Source: Myxococcales bacterium
GTDB taxonomy: Bacteria; Myxococcota_A; Polyangia; Nannocystales; Nannocystaceae
Reading direction: 5' to 3'
Assembly (NCBI GenBank): GCA_020633315.1
Contig: JACKDV010000033.1
Coordinates: forward strand, 1 to 47,994
Length of the DNA stretch: 47,994 bases
The notes under the pieces were generated by a model that saw only the letters and a list, made by a program, of their open reading frames with translations, was not told the origin of the DNA and searched no databases. Shown here piece by piece: positions 41,446-47,994 of this stretch; the stretch's first letter is position 1; every line of letters starts with the position of its first letter. Both the position numbers and the translations under genes were made by a program.

Positions 41446-42351
41446 CTAGAACCAGAAGAGCAGATCGCAGGTGAGGCTCGGGGCGCCGTCGCCCGCGTCG
41501 TCCTCGCCCGGGAGCTCCTCGCAGCTCCCCTCCACGCACAGCTGGCCCGGAGCGCAGGGCAGCCGGTTGGAGCAGGGGTCCCCGGGCTCGGGCACCGAGG
41601 CGCAGAACCCCGCAGGGCAATTGAAGGTGATGCAATCGCGATGGCCGAAGCAGGGCTCGCCGACCGCGGCGAGGCGTCGGCAGCGGCCGTCGTCGCAGGC
41701 GAGGCCGGGAGCGCAATTGCCCCGCAGGCACGGCTCGCCCTCCGCGGGCAGCCGCACGCAGACCTCGTCGTCGCACTGGCTGTCGGCCTGGCAGATGCGA
41801 TCGGGGCAGGCCTCGCCCTGGCCGGGAATCCGCTCGCAGGTGGCCTGGCGCTGGCAGTACAGGCCCTCGTCGCACGCAAAGCCGATGTCGCAGGGCTGGC
41901 CGCGGGCCCCGAAGTCGATCGTCTCGGGGTCGCGACACCGACCCGTGACGCAGACCAGCCCCGCGCCGCAGTCGGTCGCCAGCGGATCGACCTCGAGGCG
42001 ATCGATCCACTCGTCGCACGCGAAGCCCTCGTAGATCGTGCCGTGGTACAGCGGGCACAGCCGAGCCTCGGTCGGCAGCGCCGAGACCCCACACTGCAGC
42101 GACTCGGCCCACCGAGCCCAGACCTCCAGGCACTCGTCGGCGAACGCTCCCCGGGGCTCGAGGTGCTGCCACTGCTCGCACACCGCTCCCACGAAGGCGC
42201 AGTCGCACTCCTGGGCCACCTCGCACAGCACCGTGCTCAGGCGAGCGATGGCCACGTCCTCGCGGCCTCCGCCCTCGGCCACGCCGCAGGCCGGCGATGC
42301 GATCACGCTCGTCATCGCCAGGCCCAGGGCCAGCCCCACCGCACGCGCCAT
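41446..42351 (-). CDS. Exported Cys-rich protein with Dickkopf/EB-like repeats
   Basis: A 301-residue exported protein with a signal peptide (ALGLAMTSVIASPAC, possibly lipidated). Its first half is Cys-poor and contains EVAQECDCAFVG and CDEWIDRLEVDPLATDCG. The second half repeats a Cys pattern GxPCxxGxxCDxGLYC, VCVRLPAEGEPCLRGNCAPG and CASVPEPGDPCSNRLPCAPGQ, typical of disulfide-rich Dickkopf or EB-like modules in myxobacterial surface proteins. It is divergent from the porin-like gene at 42459. A TGC-TAGGCT promoter element ends 9 nt before the ATG. No catalytic motif is seen. Confidence 0.83.
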   Translation of the reverse strand: MARAVGLALGLAMTSVIASPACGVAEGGGREDVAIARLSTVLCEVAQECDCAFVGAVCEQWQHLEPRGAFADECLEVWARWAESLQCGVSALPTEARLCPLYHGTIYEGFACDEWIDRLEVDPLATDCGAGLVCVTGRCRDPETIDFGARGQPCDIGFACDEGLYCQRQATCERIPGQGEACPDRICQADSQCDDEVCVRLPAEGEPCLRGNCAPGLACDDGRCRRLAAVGEPCFGHRDCITFNCPAGFCASVPEPGDPCSNRLPCAPGQLCVEGSCEELPGEDDAGDGAPSLTCDLLFWF

Positions 42352-42359
42352 CGCGATCG

Positions 42360-42368
42360 AGCCTAGCA
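42360..42368 (-). promoter_or_regulatory. Extended -10 promoter of the Dickkopf-like gene
   Basis: Minus-strand TGC-TAGGCT ends 9 nt before the ATG at 42351. Confidence 0.55.
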
Positions 42369-42446
42369 GCCGACGGACGGTCCCCGAAGAATTCGGGCCG
42401 AGGCCGGTGGCCTCGTCGGTTTCTTTGGGCGCCGCGGCCCGGCACG

Positions 42447-42452
42447 TACCGT
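42447..42452 (+). promoter_or_regulatory. -10 element of the outer-membrane beta-barrel gene
   Basis: TACCGT ends 7 nt before the ATG at 42459, which fits transcription starting on the ATG. Confidence 0.45.
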
Positions 42453-42458
42453 CGCGCC

Positions 42459-43295
42459 ATGGCTGGTCTCGTGTACTGCTCCGTGTTGCTGTCGAGCGTG
42501 CTCGCAGCTCCCCCCGCGCTGCCCACCGACGACACCTCCGTGCCCGAGCCCACCTCCGTGCCCACGGCCGTGGAGCCCACGCCCGAGACACCCGAGCCGG
42601 TCGAGCCGGTCGAGCCGGTCGAGCCGGTCGAGCCCACGGTGGTCCCGTCGCCCGCGCCCGCGCCCCAGCCGATGCCCTCGCCCGACTTCGCGCGGCCGGG
42701 GCCCCACTCCGATCCCTACGACCGCGCGCCGATCCGCTCCCGTCGCCACGACGACGACGACGACGATGATGACGACGAGATCTCCCGCTTCGAGCCCGGC
42801 CTGTGGGGCATGCAGTTCACCTTCGGCGGCCTCGCGCCCATGAGCATCGGGGGCCTGCGCGAATTCGCGATCAACCGCCTGGCCTTCACCGAGCTGGGCT
42901 TCCGTCGGGTGCTGAGCAACGACTGGGCCCTGCTGTTCGGGGTGGGTGCGGGCCTGTTCCGCCACAACCCCGACTCGGGCGACACCCAGAACGACGTGGG
43001 CCTCGCGGCCAGCTATGGCTTCCAGAAGTGGTTTCGGGTGTGGCGACGCATCGCCCCCTACGCGGGCGGTCGGATCCGCATCGGCTACGCGGAGCCCGAG
43101 GGCCGCGCCAACTGGAACGTGGCGCTCGGCCTGGGCCCGATGCTGGGGGTGGAGTACTTCGTGGGCCATCGCGTGAGCCTGTCGCTGCAGGGCGACGCCC
43201 AGCTCCGCTTCGGGATCTTCCACGGGCTGCTGCAGACCGAGCTCGCCACGGGGATCGACGCGGGCGGACAGATGGGCCTGACCTTCTACTTCTAG
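42459..43295 (+). CDS. Outer-membrane beta-barrel protein with Pro/Glu-rich N-terminal linker
   Basis: A 278-residue exported protein. A short signal peptide (YCSVLLSSVLAAP) is followed by a Pro/Thr/Glu linker with VEP repeats and a run of nine Asp, then about 170 residues with alternating amphipathic strands (LAFTELGFRRVLSNDWALLF, then WNVALGLGPMLGVEYFVGH) ending QMGLTFYF with a C-terminal aromatic, as in 8-stranded outer-membrane barrels. The Asp run could bind metal. Role and substrate are unknown. The 9-bp repeat encoding VEP makes the linker length unstable. Confidence 0.83.
   Translation: MAGLVYCSVLLSSVLAAPPALPTDDTSVPEPTSVPTAVEPTPETPEPVEPVEPVEPVEPTVVPSPAPAPQPMPSPDFARPGPHSDPYDRAPIRSRRHDDDDDDDDDEISRFEPGLWGMQFTFGGLAPMSIGGLREFAINRLAFTELGFRRVLSNDWALLFGVGAGLFRHNPDSGDTQNDVGLAASYGFQKWFRVWRRIAPYAGGRIRIGYAEPEGRANWNVALGLGPMLGVEYFVGHRVSLSLQGDAQLRFGIFHGLLQTELATGIDAGGQMGLTFYF
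42594..42629 (+). repeat. Four tandem 9-bp repeats
   Basis: GAGCCGGTC is repeated four times, encoding EPV, in the linker of the beta-barrel protein. It is a frame-keeping microsatellite-like element. Confidence 0.9.
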
Positions 43296-43583
43296 GAAGG
43301 TCTCGCCGGTCGAGCGCGAGCTCGCGCGCCTGCTCGGCGCGATCTTGCCCTCGGCCTCCGATCGACGTTCGGACGATCGCCCGCCGTCGGGAGGGTCGGC
43401 CGTATCACTCGGCGATCAACGGTCGATGCCATGGCCCGGCCCCGTGGTCGCTCCGAGCCTCACGGACTTTTCGCACGAGCCGGGGAGGGTCGATTTCGCT
43501 GCGACCGTCGCCGCCACCCCCCGTCCTTCCTCGCGAACGGGGGCCTCGACGAATGAGGCTCCTTGAGCGAAAAAGCACCCGTC

Positions 43584-44219
43584 ATGACCAAGATCGCGAC
43601 CTCCCTGTGTGCTCTCCTGCTCGTCACCGCCGCGGCGTGCGACAAGAAGGAAGACAAGAAGACCGACGACAAGTCCGCCGCCGCCGACAAGAAGGGCGAC
43701 GAGGCGAAGGCCGACGACAAGGCCGCGCCCGAGCCCGAGGCCGAGGCGCCCGCCGAGGACGCCAAGCCCCTGCCCAAGCTGGCCGAGGCGGAGATCAAGG
43801 ACTGGAGCATCAAGCTCAGCCTGCCCGAGGGCGTGACCCCCGGCGAGGCCGAGGCCGGCGACGCCGAGATGGAGATGCCCGACAGCATGAAGCTCGGCAC
43901 CGAGGCCGCCTGCGGCTACGACATCGACCTCACCCGCCACTGGGCCAAGAGCCTCGACAGCATGTACGAGAACTCCAAGGGCATGGTCGACGGGCTCACC
44001 GACGTCGAGTGGATCAAGGACGAGAAGACCGACAAGGGCTACACCATCCACTACAAGGGCAAGGCTCCCCTCGGCGACATGTACGGCATGAGCACGGGCC
44101 TGGTCGTGGGCGACCGCCTGGTGCTCTGCGACTCCGGGCTCGGCCGCCAGGAGAAGCACGAGGCCGAGTGTCTGCTCTCCGTGTGCAGCACGATCGTCGA
44201 GGCCGCTCCGGCCGGCTGA
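43584..44219 (+). CDS. Small lipoprotein of unknown function
   Basis: A 211-residue lipoprotein (signal ending TAAAC) with a long Lys/Asp/Glu-rich linker and a folded C-terminal domain containing four Cys (ACGYDIDLTRHW, VLCDSG, ECLLSVCS). The sequence GLTDVEWIKDEKTDKGYTIHYKG looks beta-rich. No family is recognised. ATG 43584 gives the clean signal; an in-frame TTG lies 21 nt upstream. The upstream 288 nt contain no gene but include a 14-bp GCGCGAGCTCGCGC palindrome at 43314-43327. It is convergent with the regulator gene, separated by a hairpin. Confidence 0.78.
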   Translation: MTKIATSLCALLLVTAAACDKKEDKKTDDKSAAADKKGDEAKADDKAAPEPEAEAPAEDAKPLPKLAEAEIKDWSIKLSLPEGVTPGEAEAGDAEMEMPDSMKLGTEAACGYDIDLTRHWAKSLDSMYENSKGMVDGLTDVEWIKDEKTDKGYTIHYKGKAPLGDMYGMSTGLVVGDRLVLCDSGLGRQEKHEAECLLSVCSTIVEAAPAG

Positions 44220-44243
44220 TCGCCACTCCGGTCGCGAACACCC

Positions 44244-44279
44244 GAGCTCCAGTCGATCCGCATGGGTCGCCTGGAGCTC
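44244..44279 (+). terminator. Bidirectional hairpin terminator
   Basis: GAGCTCCAG and CTGGAGCTC form a perfect 9-bp stem; the intervening 18 nt contains a shorter inner stem. It lies in the gap between the lipoprotein gene ending at 44219 and the convergent regulator ending at 44295. No T-run follows. Confidence 0.6.
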
Positions 44280-44294
44280 TTCGTTGGGCGCTCG

Positions 44295-44660
44295 TCAGCT
44301 CCGCGAGCGGCTGCGCGGCGGGGGCCGCAGCCCCAGCCGCCGCGCCTCGGCCGGCTCGAGCAGGATGGCGAGCAGGTTCCCCACGGTGCGCTCGGCCTCC
44401 ATCGGGTGACGCATGGAGGCCGTGGGATCGATCTCGTAGTGGTTGCGCCGACCCTCGCGCTGGCGGGTGATCACCCCCGCGTCCTCGAGCTCGGTCACGA
44501 TGCGATGCACGGCGCGCTCGGTGATGCCGACCCACTCGGCGACGTCGCGCAGGCGAGCATCCGGGTCGCGGGCCAGGCACACCAGCACGTGCGCGTGGTT
44601 GCTCAGGAAGGTCCAGCCTGCGTGCTCGACAGCCGTGCTCGACATGACTCTCTGCTGCAT
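44295..44660 (-). CDS. Winged-helix transcriptional regulator (MarR/ArsR-like)
   Basis: A 121-residue DNA-binding protein. The winged helix-turn-helix runs about 28-80: WTFLSNHAHVLVCLARDP, RLRDVAEWVGITERAVHRIV (recognition helix) and GVITRQREGRRNHYEIDP (wing). A C-terminal stretch MRHPMEAERTVGNLLAILL fits a dimerisation helix. The start at 44660 has GGAG four nt upstream, and ATG 44645 (MSSTAVEH) is an alternative. Its start is 12 nt after the stop of the TolC-like gene, so it is probably the last gene of the efflux operon and may autoregulate it; ligand unknown. Confidence 0.87.
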   Translation of the reverse strand: MQQRVMSSTAVEHAGWTFLSNHAHVLVCLARDPDARLRDVAEWVGITERAVHRIVTELEDAGVITRQREGRRNHYEIDPTASMRHPMEAERTVGNLLAILLEPAEARRLGLRPPPRSRSRS

Positions 44661-44672
44661 CTTACTCCACTT

Positions 44673-46106
44673 TCACGGAGCGCCTCCGACCGCCGCCGCG
44701 AGCTCGGCGTGGGCGCTGTGGTAGTCGGCGAGCGCATCGATCTCCAGGGTCGCAGCATCGGCCGCGGCTCGCTCCCTGAGGTTGACGTCGAGCAGGTCGC
44801 TGCTGCCTGCGTGGAGTAGCTCGCGCTCGGCCTCGGCGAGCTGGTCGGCGGCATCGCGCTGGAGCCGAGCGAGCACCACGCGCTGGGCCGCGGCCTCCAC
44901 CGTGAGCCAGGCCTCGCGCACCTCGGCCTCCACCCCGTCCCGCAGGGCCCGGCGCTCGGCGTCGATGCGGCCGGCCCTGGCCTGGGCCGCGCGATGCTTG
45001 CCCCGGGCCTTACGCAGCGGAAGGTCCACCTCCACGGTGATCCCCACGCCCAGCTCGGTGGGGCGCAGCTCGGCCGGGCCGTCCCCGAGATCGCGCGCGG
45101 CGAAGGCCTGCAGGTCGATGGCGGGGGCCCGTTGGTTGCGCGCGAGGCGGACCTCGACCTCGGCCGCCTCGCGATCGGCCGCGAGCGCGAGCGCGTCGGG
45201 GCGCTGCTGCAGGGCCAGGGCCACCGCGTCCTCGAGACTGCCCAGGTCGCCCCGCGTGCCGGGCATGCGCTCGGGCAGGCGCTCGCGCCCGGGCCGAACC
45301 GGGCGGAGCCGATCGTCGCGCAGATACAGCGACAGGTCGAGGGCCGCCGCCTGCAGCTCGAGCTCGGCCGCGACCACCTTGGCCTTGCGATCGAGCACCA
45401 GCCGCTGGTTGTCGACGATCACGATCGCGGGGATGCTGCCGGCCGCGACCTGGTCGCGCAGCGCCGCGTCGCGGGCCTCGGCGATCTCGAGCAGGCGCTC
45501 GGCCACCTCGAGGCTCTGGCCGGCCGCCACCCAGCTCCAGTAGGCCTTGGCCGCGTCGCGCTCGAGGGCGAGCTGCTCGGCGTCGTAGCGCAGGCGGGCT
45601 CCCTTCTGGGCGATGCGAGCCTTGCGGAGCTCGGCCCGGCGCTCGTCGATGAGCCCGCCGCGCCACAGGGGCACGCTCACCCCCGCCCGCAGCTCGCCCC
45701 CCGACAGCGTCCGCAGGTCGCCCTTGTAGATCGGGTAGGAGCCCAACCCCAGCCGGTAGCCAGCGTACAGCCCGATGCCCCACACCGGCGTGGCCTGCTG
45801 CACCAGCGCGTCGATCTGCCCCTGCGGGTAGTAGCCCACGGGCGCCCACTTGCCCCGGATGGCGAGCTTGGGATCGAAGCCGCCCCGCGCCGCGAATTCC
45901 AGCGCGTCGCGCTCGTCGACCGCCCGCTTCGCGCCCTCGAGACCCGGGTGGGTGCGCCGCACGGACTCCAGCACCTCGTCGAGCTCGAGCGGCGCGGCGA
46001 GGGTCTCGGCCCGTACCTGCGGGATCCACAGCATCATCAGCAGCCCGAGCACCACCCGCGCCAGCGCGACCGGGCCCGTGCCTCGCCGAGCTCGTGCCGC
46101 GCTCAT
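44673..46106 (-). CDS. TolC-family outer-membrane channel protein
   Basis: A 477-residue outer-membrane factor. The signal peptide is near residues 10-32 (VVLGLLMMLWIPQVRA) without a lipobox, so the mature protein begins ETLAAPL. Two TolC repeats of long helices follow, the first with THPGLEGAKRAVDERDALEF and the second with RPDALALAADREAAEVEVRL, then AWLTVEAAAQRVVLARLQ, and a C-terminal helix. It would form the exit channel for the ABC/HlyD pair. The ATG overlaps the HlyD stop (ATGA) and has GGAGG 7 nt upstream. Confidence 0.9.
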   Translation of the reverse strand: MSAARARRGTGPVALARVVLGLLMMLWIPQVRAETLAAPLELDEVLESVRRTHPGLEGAKRAVDERDALEFAARGGFDPKLAIRGKWAPVGYYPQGQIDALVQQATPVWGIGLYAGYRLGLGSYPIYKGDLRTLSGGELRAGVSVPLWRGGLIDERRAELRKARIAQKGARLRYDAEQLALERDAAKAYWSWVAAGQSLEVAERLLEIAEARDAALRDQVAAGSIPAIVIVDNQRLVLDRKAKVVAAELELQAAALDLSLYLRDDRLRPVRPGRERLPERMPGTRGDLGSLEDAVALALQQRPDALALAADREAAEVEVRLARNQRAPAIDLQAFAARDLGDGPAELRPTELGVGITVEVDLPLRKARGKHRAAQARAGRIDAERRALRDGVEAEVREAWLTVEAAAQRVVLARLQRDAADQLAEAERELLHAGSSDLLDVNLRERAAADAATLEIDALADYHSAHAELAAAVGGAP

Positions 46107-47389
46107 GGCTTGGCCTCCGTGGTCGCGTCGGCCGAGCCCGGCGCCTCGATGGCGGGCGGGAAGCCGTTGAGCTGTCGCCACAGCTCGTAGCCCAGGCTCA
46201 CGCGGTTGAGCAGGATCCAGCCGTTGGCGCGCACGCCCTGGCGGAGGTAGCGGGCCTCGGGCCACTCCTCGCTGCCGTCGGGGATCACCACCACGCGGAA
46301 GCGACCCTTGCCGTCGTCGGTGGCGTCGACGAACGCGACCTCGCCCCCGAAGGTGCCCACCGCCACCGACGGCCAGCCCACGAACTGCACCGCGGGCCAC
46401 CCCTCGAACTGCAGCCGCACGTGGCGGCCGGGCGTGACCAGCGGGGCATCGTTGCCGTCGACCCAGAGCTCCACCGCGCGTCCGTCGGTGTCGGGGACCA
46501 GCACGGCGAGCGCCTCGCCCTGCTTGACCACCTCGCCGCCCTGCTTGGCCACGATGCGGAACACCGAGCCGGCCCGGGGCGCGGTGATCCGCATGGTCTG
46601 CTGACGAGCGAGGCGGACCTCCACGTCGAGCAGCGCTGCCTCGGCCTTGGCCCTGGCCGAGCGGCTCGACTGCAGCTTGGCCCGCGCGTCCTCGATCTTG
46701 GCCTGCGCGCCGGCGGTGGTCTCGGAGCGATCGGCGGCGATGGCCTTGGCCTCGCGCCGGCTCGCCCGCAGGGCGGCCTCGGCCCGCTCGAGCTCGGCGG
46801 CCGCCTTCTGCCGATCGAGCCGCGCCAGCTCCAGGCTCCGCGTGGAGGTGAGCCCCTTGCCGTGCAGCGCCTCCTGCCGGGTGAGGTTGAGCTCGGCGGT
46901 CTCCTTGGCGGCCCCGGCCGCGTCGAGGGCCCGCTCGGCCGCCTCGACCCGATCGAGGGCCATCAGGCGGCGCAGCTCCACGCCCACCACCGCCGCGTCC
47001 TGCACCCCCTCGAGCGAGGCGATCTGGGCCTCGGCGGTCGCGATGCCCAGGGTGGCGGCGTCGACCTGCACCAGCGCCGCCTGCCGCTCTCGCTCCAGGC
47101 GCTCGAGGATCTGCGGGTCGTTGTCGCTGAGCTCGGCGATGAGCTGGCCCGCCTCCACGTGGTCGCCCTCTTGCACGGCCCAGTGCACCAGGCGGCCGGC
47201 GATGGGGGCCTCGATGGTCTGCTGCCGCTCGAGCGGCGCGTAGGCGATGAGCCGACCGGTGCCGGGCACCGACTGCTGCCAGGGGACCACCACCAGGGCG
47301 ACCACGGCGGCGAGCACCGCCGCGACCAGCAGGCGGGCCAGGATGCGAGCGGCGTCGAAGGAGCCGGCGGCGTACAGGGTGTTGCTCAC
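46103..47389 (-). CDS. HlyD-type membrane fusion protein
   Basis: A 428-residue adaptor linking an inner-membrane ABC transporter to the outer-membrane channel. A membrane segment lies near 16-36 (LVAAVLAAVVALVVVPWQQS). A lipoyl half (IEAPIAGRLVHWAVQEGDHV) at about 57-76 is followed by long coiled-coil helices (about 85-250) and the second lipoyl half (ITAPRAGSVFRIVAKQGGEV) at about 265-284, then a beta domain. The GTG start is set by a strong GGAGG 7 nt upstream (plus-strand 47397-47401). It overlaps the ABC gene at one end by 4 nt and TolC by ATGA at the other, so all three are tightly coupled. Confidence 0.93.
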   Translation of the reverse strand: MSNTLYAAGSFDAARILARLLVAAVLAAVVALVVVPWQQSVPGTGRLIAYAPLERQQTIEAPIAGRLVHWAVQEGDHVEAGQLIAELSDNDPQILERLERERQAALVQVDAATLGIATAEAQIASLEGVQDAAVVGVELRRLMALDRVEAAERALDAAGAAKETAELNLTRQEALHGKGLTSTRSLELARLDRQKAAAELERAEAALRASRREAKAIAADRSETTAGAQAKIEDARAKLQSSRSARAKAEAALLDVEVRLARQQTMRITAPRAGSVFRIVAKQGGEVVKQGEALAVLVPDTDGRAVELWVDGNDAPLVTPGRHVRLQFEGWPAVQFVGWPSVAVGTFGGEVAFVDATDDGKGRFRVVVIPDGSEEWPEARYLRQGVRANGWILLNRVSLGYELWRQLNGFPPAIEAPGSADATTEAKP

Positions 47390-47994
47390 GAGCGTGCCTC
47401 CACGAGATCGAAGCCATCGATGCGCGCCTCTCGATCGCACCACCGGCTCACCCGCGGATCGTCGGAGACGACCACCGCGGTCCACGGCGCGTCGGGGCCG
47501 AGCACCTGCTGCAGCAGGGCCTGGTAGCGATCGTCGGGCAGGCCCAGGCCGTCGAGCGCTCCGTCGAGCAGCAGCGCCCGCGGGCGCGCGGCCAGGGCCC
47601 GCGCCAGCACCAGGCGACGGGTCTGCGAGCCCGACAGCGGCGCGCCGCCGGGCACCAGCGGGGTGTCGAGCCCCTGCGGCAGGCGGTCCACGGCGTCCTC
47701 GAGCCCGACGGTCGTCAGCAGCTCGCGGGCCCGGGCCTCGTCGAGGGGCCCGCCCAGCATGCGCAGCTCGTCGATCAAGCGACCCCCCAGCAGCTCCGCG
47801 TCGCGCACCAGCACCACCTGGTCGCGCACCAGTCCCAGGTCGGCCCGCCGCAGGTCGTGGCCGTCCACCAGCACCGCGCCCCGCTCCACCGGGGCCAGCC
47901 CGGCCAACACCTCGAGCAGGCTGCTCTTGCCCGAGGCCGCGTCGCCCCGCAGGCGCAGGCGATCGCCCGGGGCCAGCTCGAGCTCCACGCCCTC
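47386..47994 (-). CDS. ABC transporter ATP-binding domain, C-terminal part (cut by window edge)
   Basis: The last about 202 residues of an ABC protein, open to the window end. Walker A is GDAASGKSSLL. The region where a Q-loop Gln is normal reads VVLVRDAELL (Arg instead of Gln). The signature is LSGSQTRRLVLARAL, in place of LSGGQ. Walker B is ALLLDGALDGL, with Gly where the catalytic Glu should be, and the H-loop His is Asp (VVVSDDP). The fold is clear but several catalytic residues are absent, so it may be non-hydrolytic or belong to a variant subfamily. It is probably a fused permease-ATPase feeding the HlyD and TolC genes. Confidence 0.88.
   Translation of the reverse strand, partial: EGVELELAPGDRLRLRGDAASGKSSLLEVLAGLAPVERGAVLVDGHDLRRADLGLVRDQVVLVRDAELLGGRLIDELRMLGGPLDEARARELLTTVGLEDAVDRLPQGLDTPLVPGGAPLSGSQTRRLVLARALAARPRALLLDGALDGLGLPDDRYQALLQQVLGPDAPWTAVVVSDDPRVSRWCDREARIDGFDLVEARS

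Noticed and set aside
43314..43327. GCGCGAGCTCGCGC palindrome as a terminator
   Set aside because: It has no loop or T-run and lies 19 nt after the stop; kept only as a note.

Overview
The window is very GC-rich DNA (roughly 70%) with strong third-position GC. It looks like a myxobacterial chromosome, most likely suborder Nannocystineae (Nannocystis/Plesiocystis/Enhygromyxa type). This placement is inferred from gene content, not from a database search. The markers are three Hanks-type Ser/Thr kinases, a MYXO-CTERM-tailed MopE-like protein, DUF4215-type Cys-rich lipoproteins, an ALK/LTK-type glycine-rich lipoprotein and many lipobox proteins of unknown function. I found no tRNA, rRNA, CRISPR array, insertion sequence or phage gene. 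It reads as ordinary, densely packed chromosome with many lineage-specific surface proteins.

Layout. 1-3.9 kb: the 5' end of a small lipoprotein-like gene, an ECF sigma factor (both minus), then glutathione-dependent formaldehyde dehydrogenase followed by an uncharacterised HExxH protein. 3.9-4.6 kb: a gene-poor stretch with coding-like relics. 4.6-12.2 kb: a tripartite RND efflux operon (small membrane protein, lipoprotein adaptor, RND pump with an unusual C-terminal tail, OprM-type outer-membrane factor, universal stress protein) behind a good sigma70-like promoter. 12.2-21.4 kb: a VOC protein, the MYXO-CTERM MopE-like protein coupled to a metallo-beta-lactamase-fold hydrolase, an exported TenA-like protein, a convergent glycine-rich lipoprotein, a TerB-like protein, a large lipoprotein coupled to a MobA/MocA-like nucleotidyltransferase, and an enoyl-CoA hydratase family protein.

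21.4-28.5 kb: a kinase-AAA-TPR signalling protein, a transmembrane kinase overlapping a Maf/YceF nucleotide pyrophosphatase, and a DUF6483-like small gene antisense to the end of maf. 28.5-35.6 kb: a membrane-anchored three-haem c cytochrome, a Nei-type DNA glycosylase, a 950-residue lipoprotein overlapping an ElyC/SanA (DUF218) gene, and a leucine-dehydrogenase-like protein that has lost its catalytic lysines. 35.6-42.4 kb: a surface-protein block with two paralogous Cys-rich lipoproteins sharing a 153-bp identical tract, a transmembrane kinase co-oriented with one of them, a TPR-like membrane protein and a third Cys-rich protein. 42.4-48 kb: an outer-membrane beta-barrel, a small lipoprotein, and a minus-strand efflux/secretion operon (ABC ATPase cut by the window edge, HlyD adaptor, TolC-like factor, winged-helix regulator).

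The most general sequence-level observation is a recurrent TANNNT -10 element, usually preceded by TGC, ending 7-11 nt upstream of the start codon of at least nine genes. These genes appear to be transcribed as leaderless or nearly leaderless mRNAs. Other points worth following are an exported TenA fold, a dead leucine dehydrogenase, an ABC ATPase lacking several catalytic residues, and recent duplication or gene conversion between the Cys-rich lipoprotein genes.
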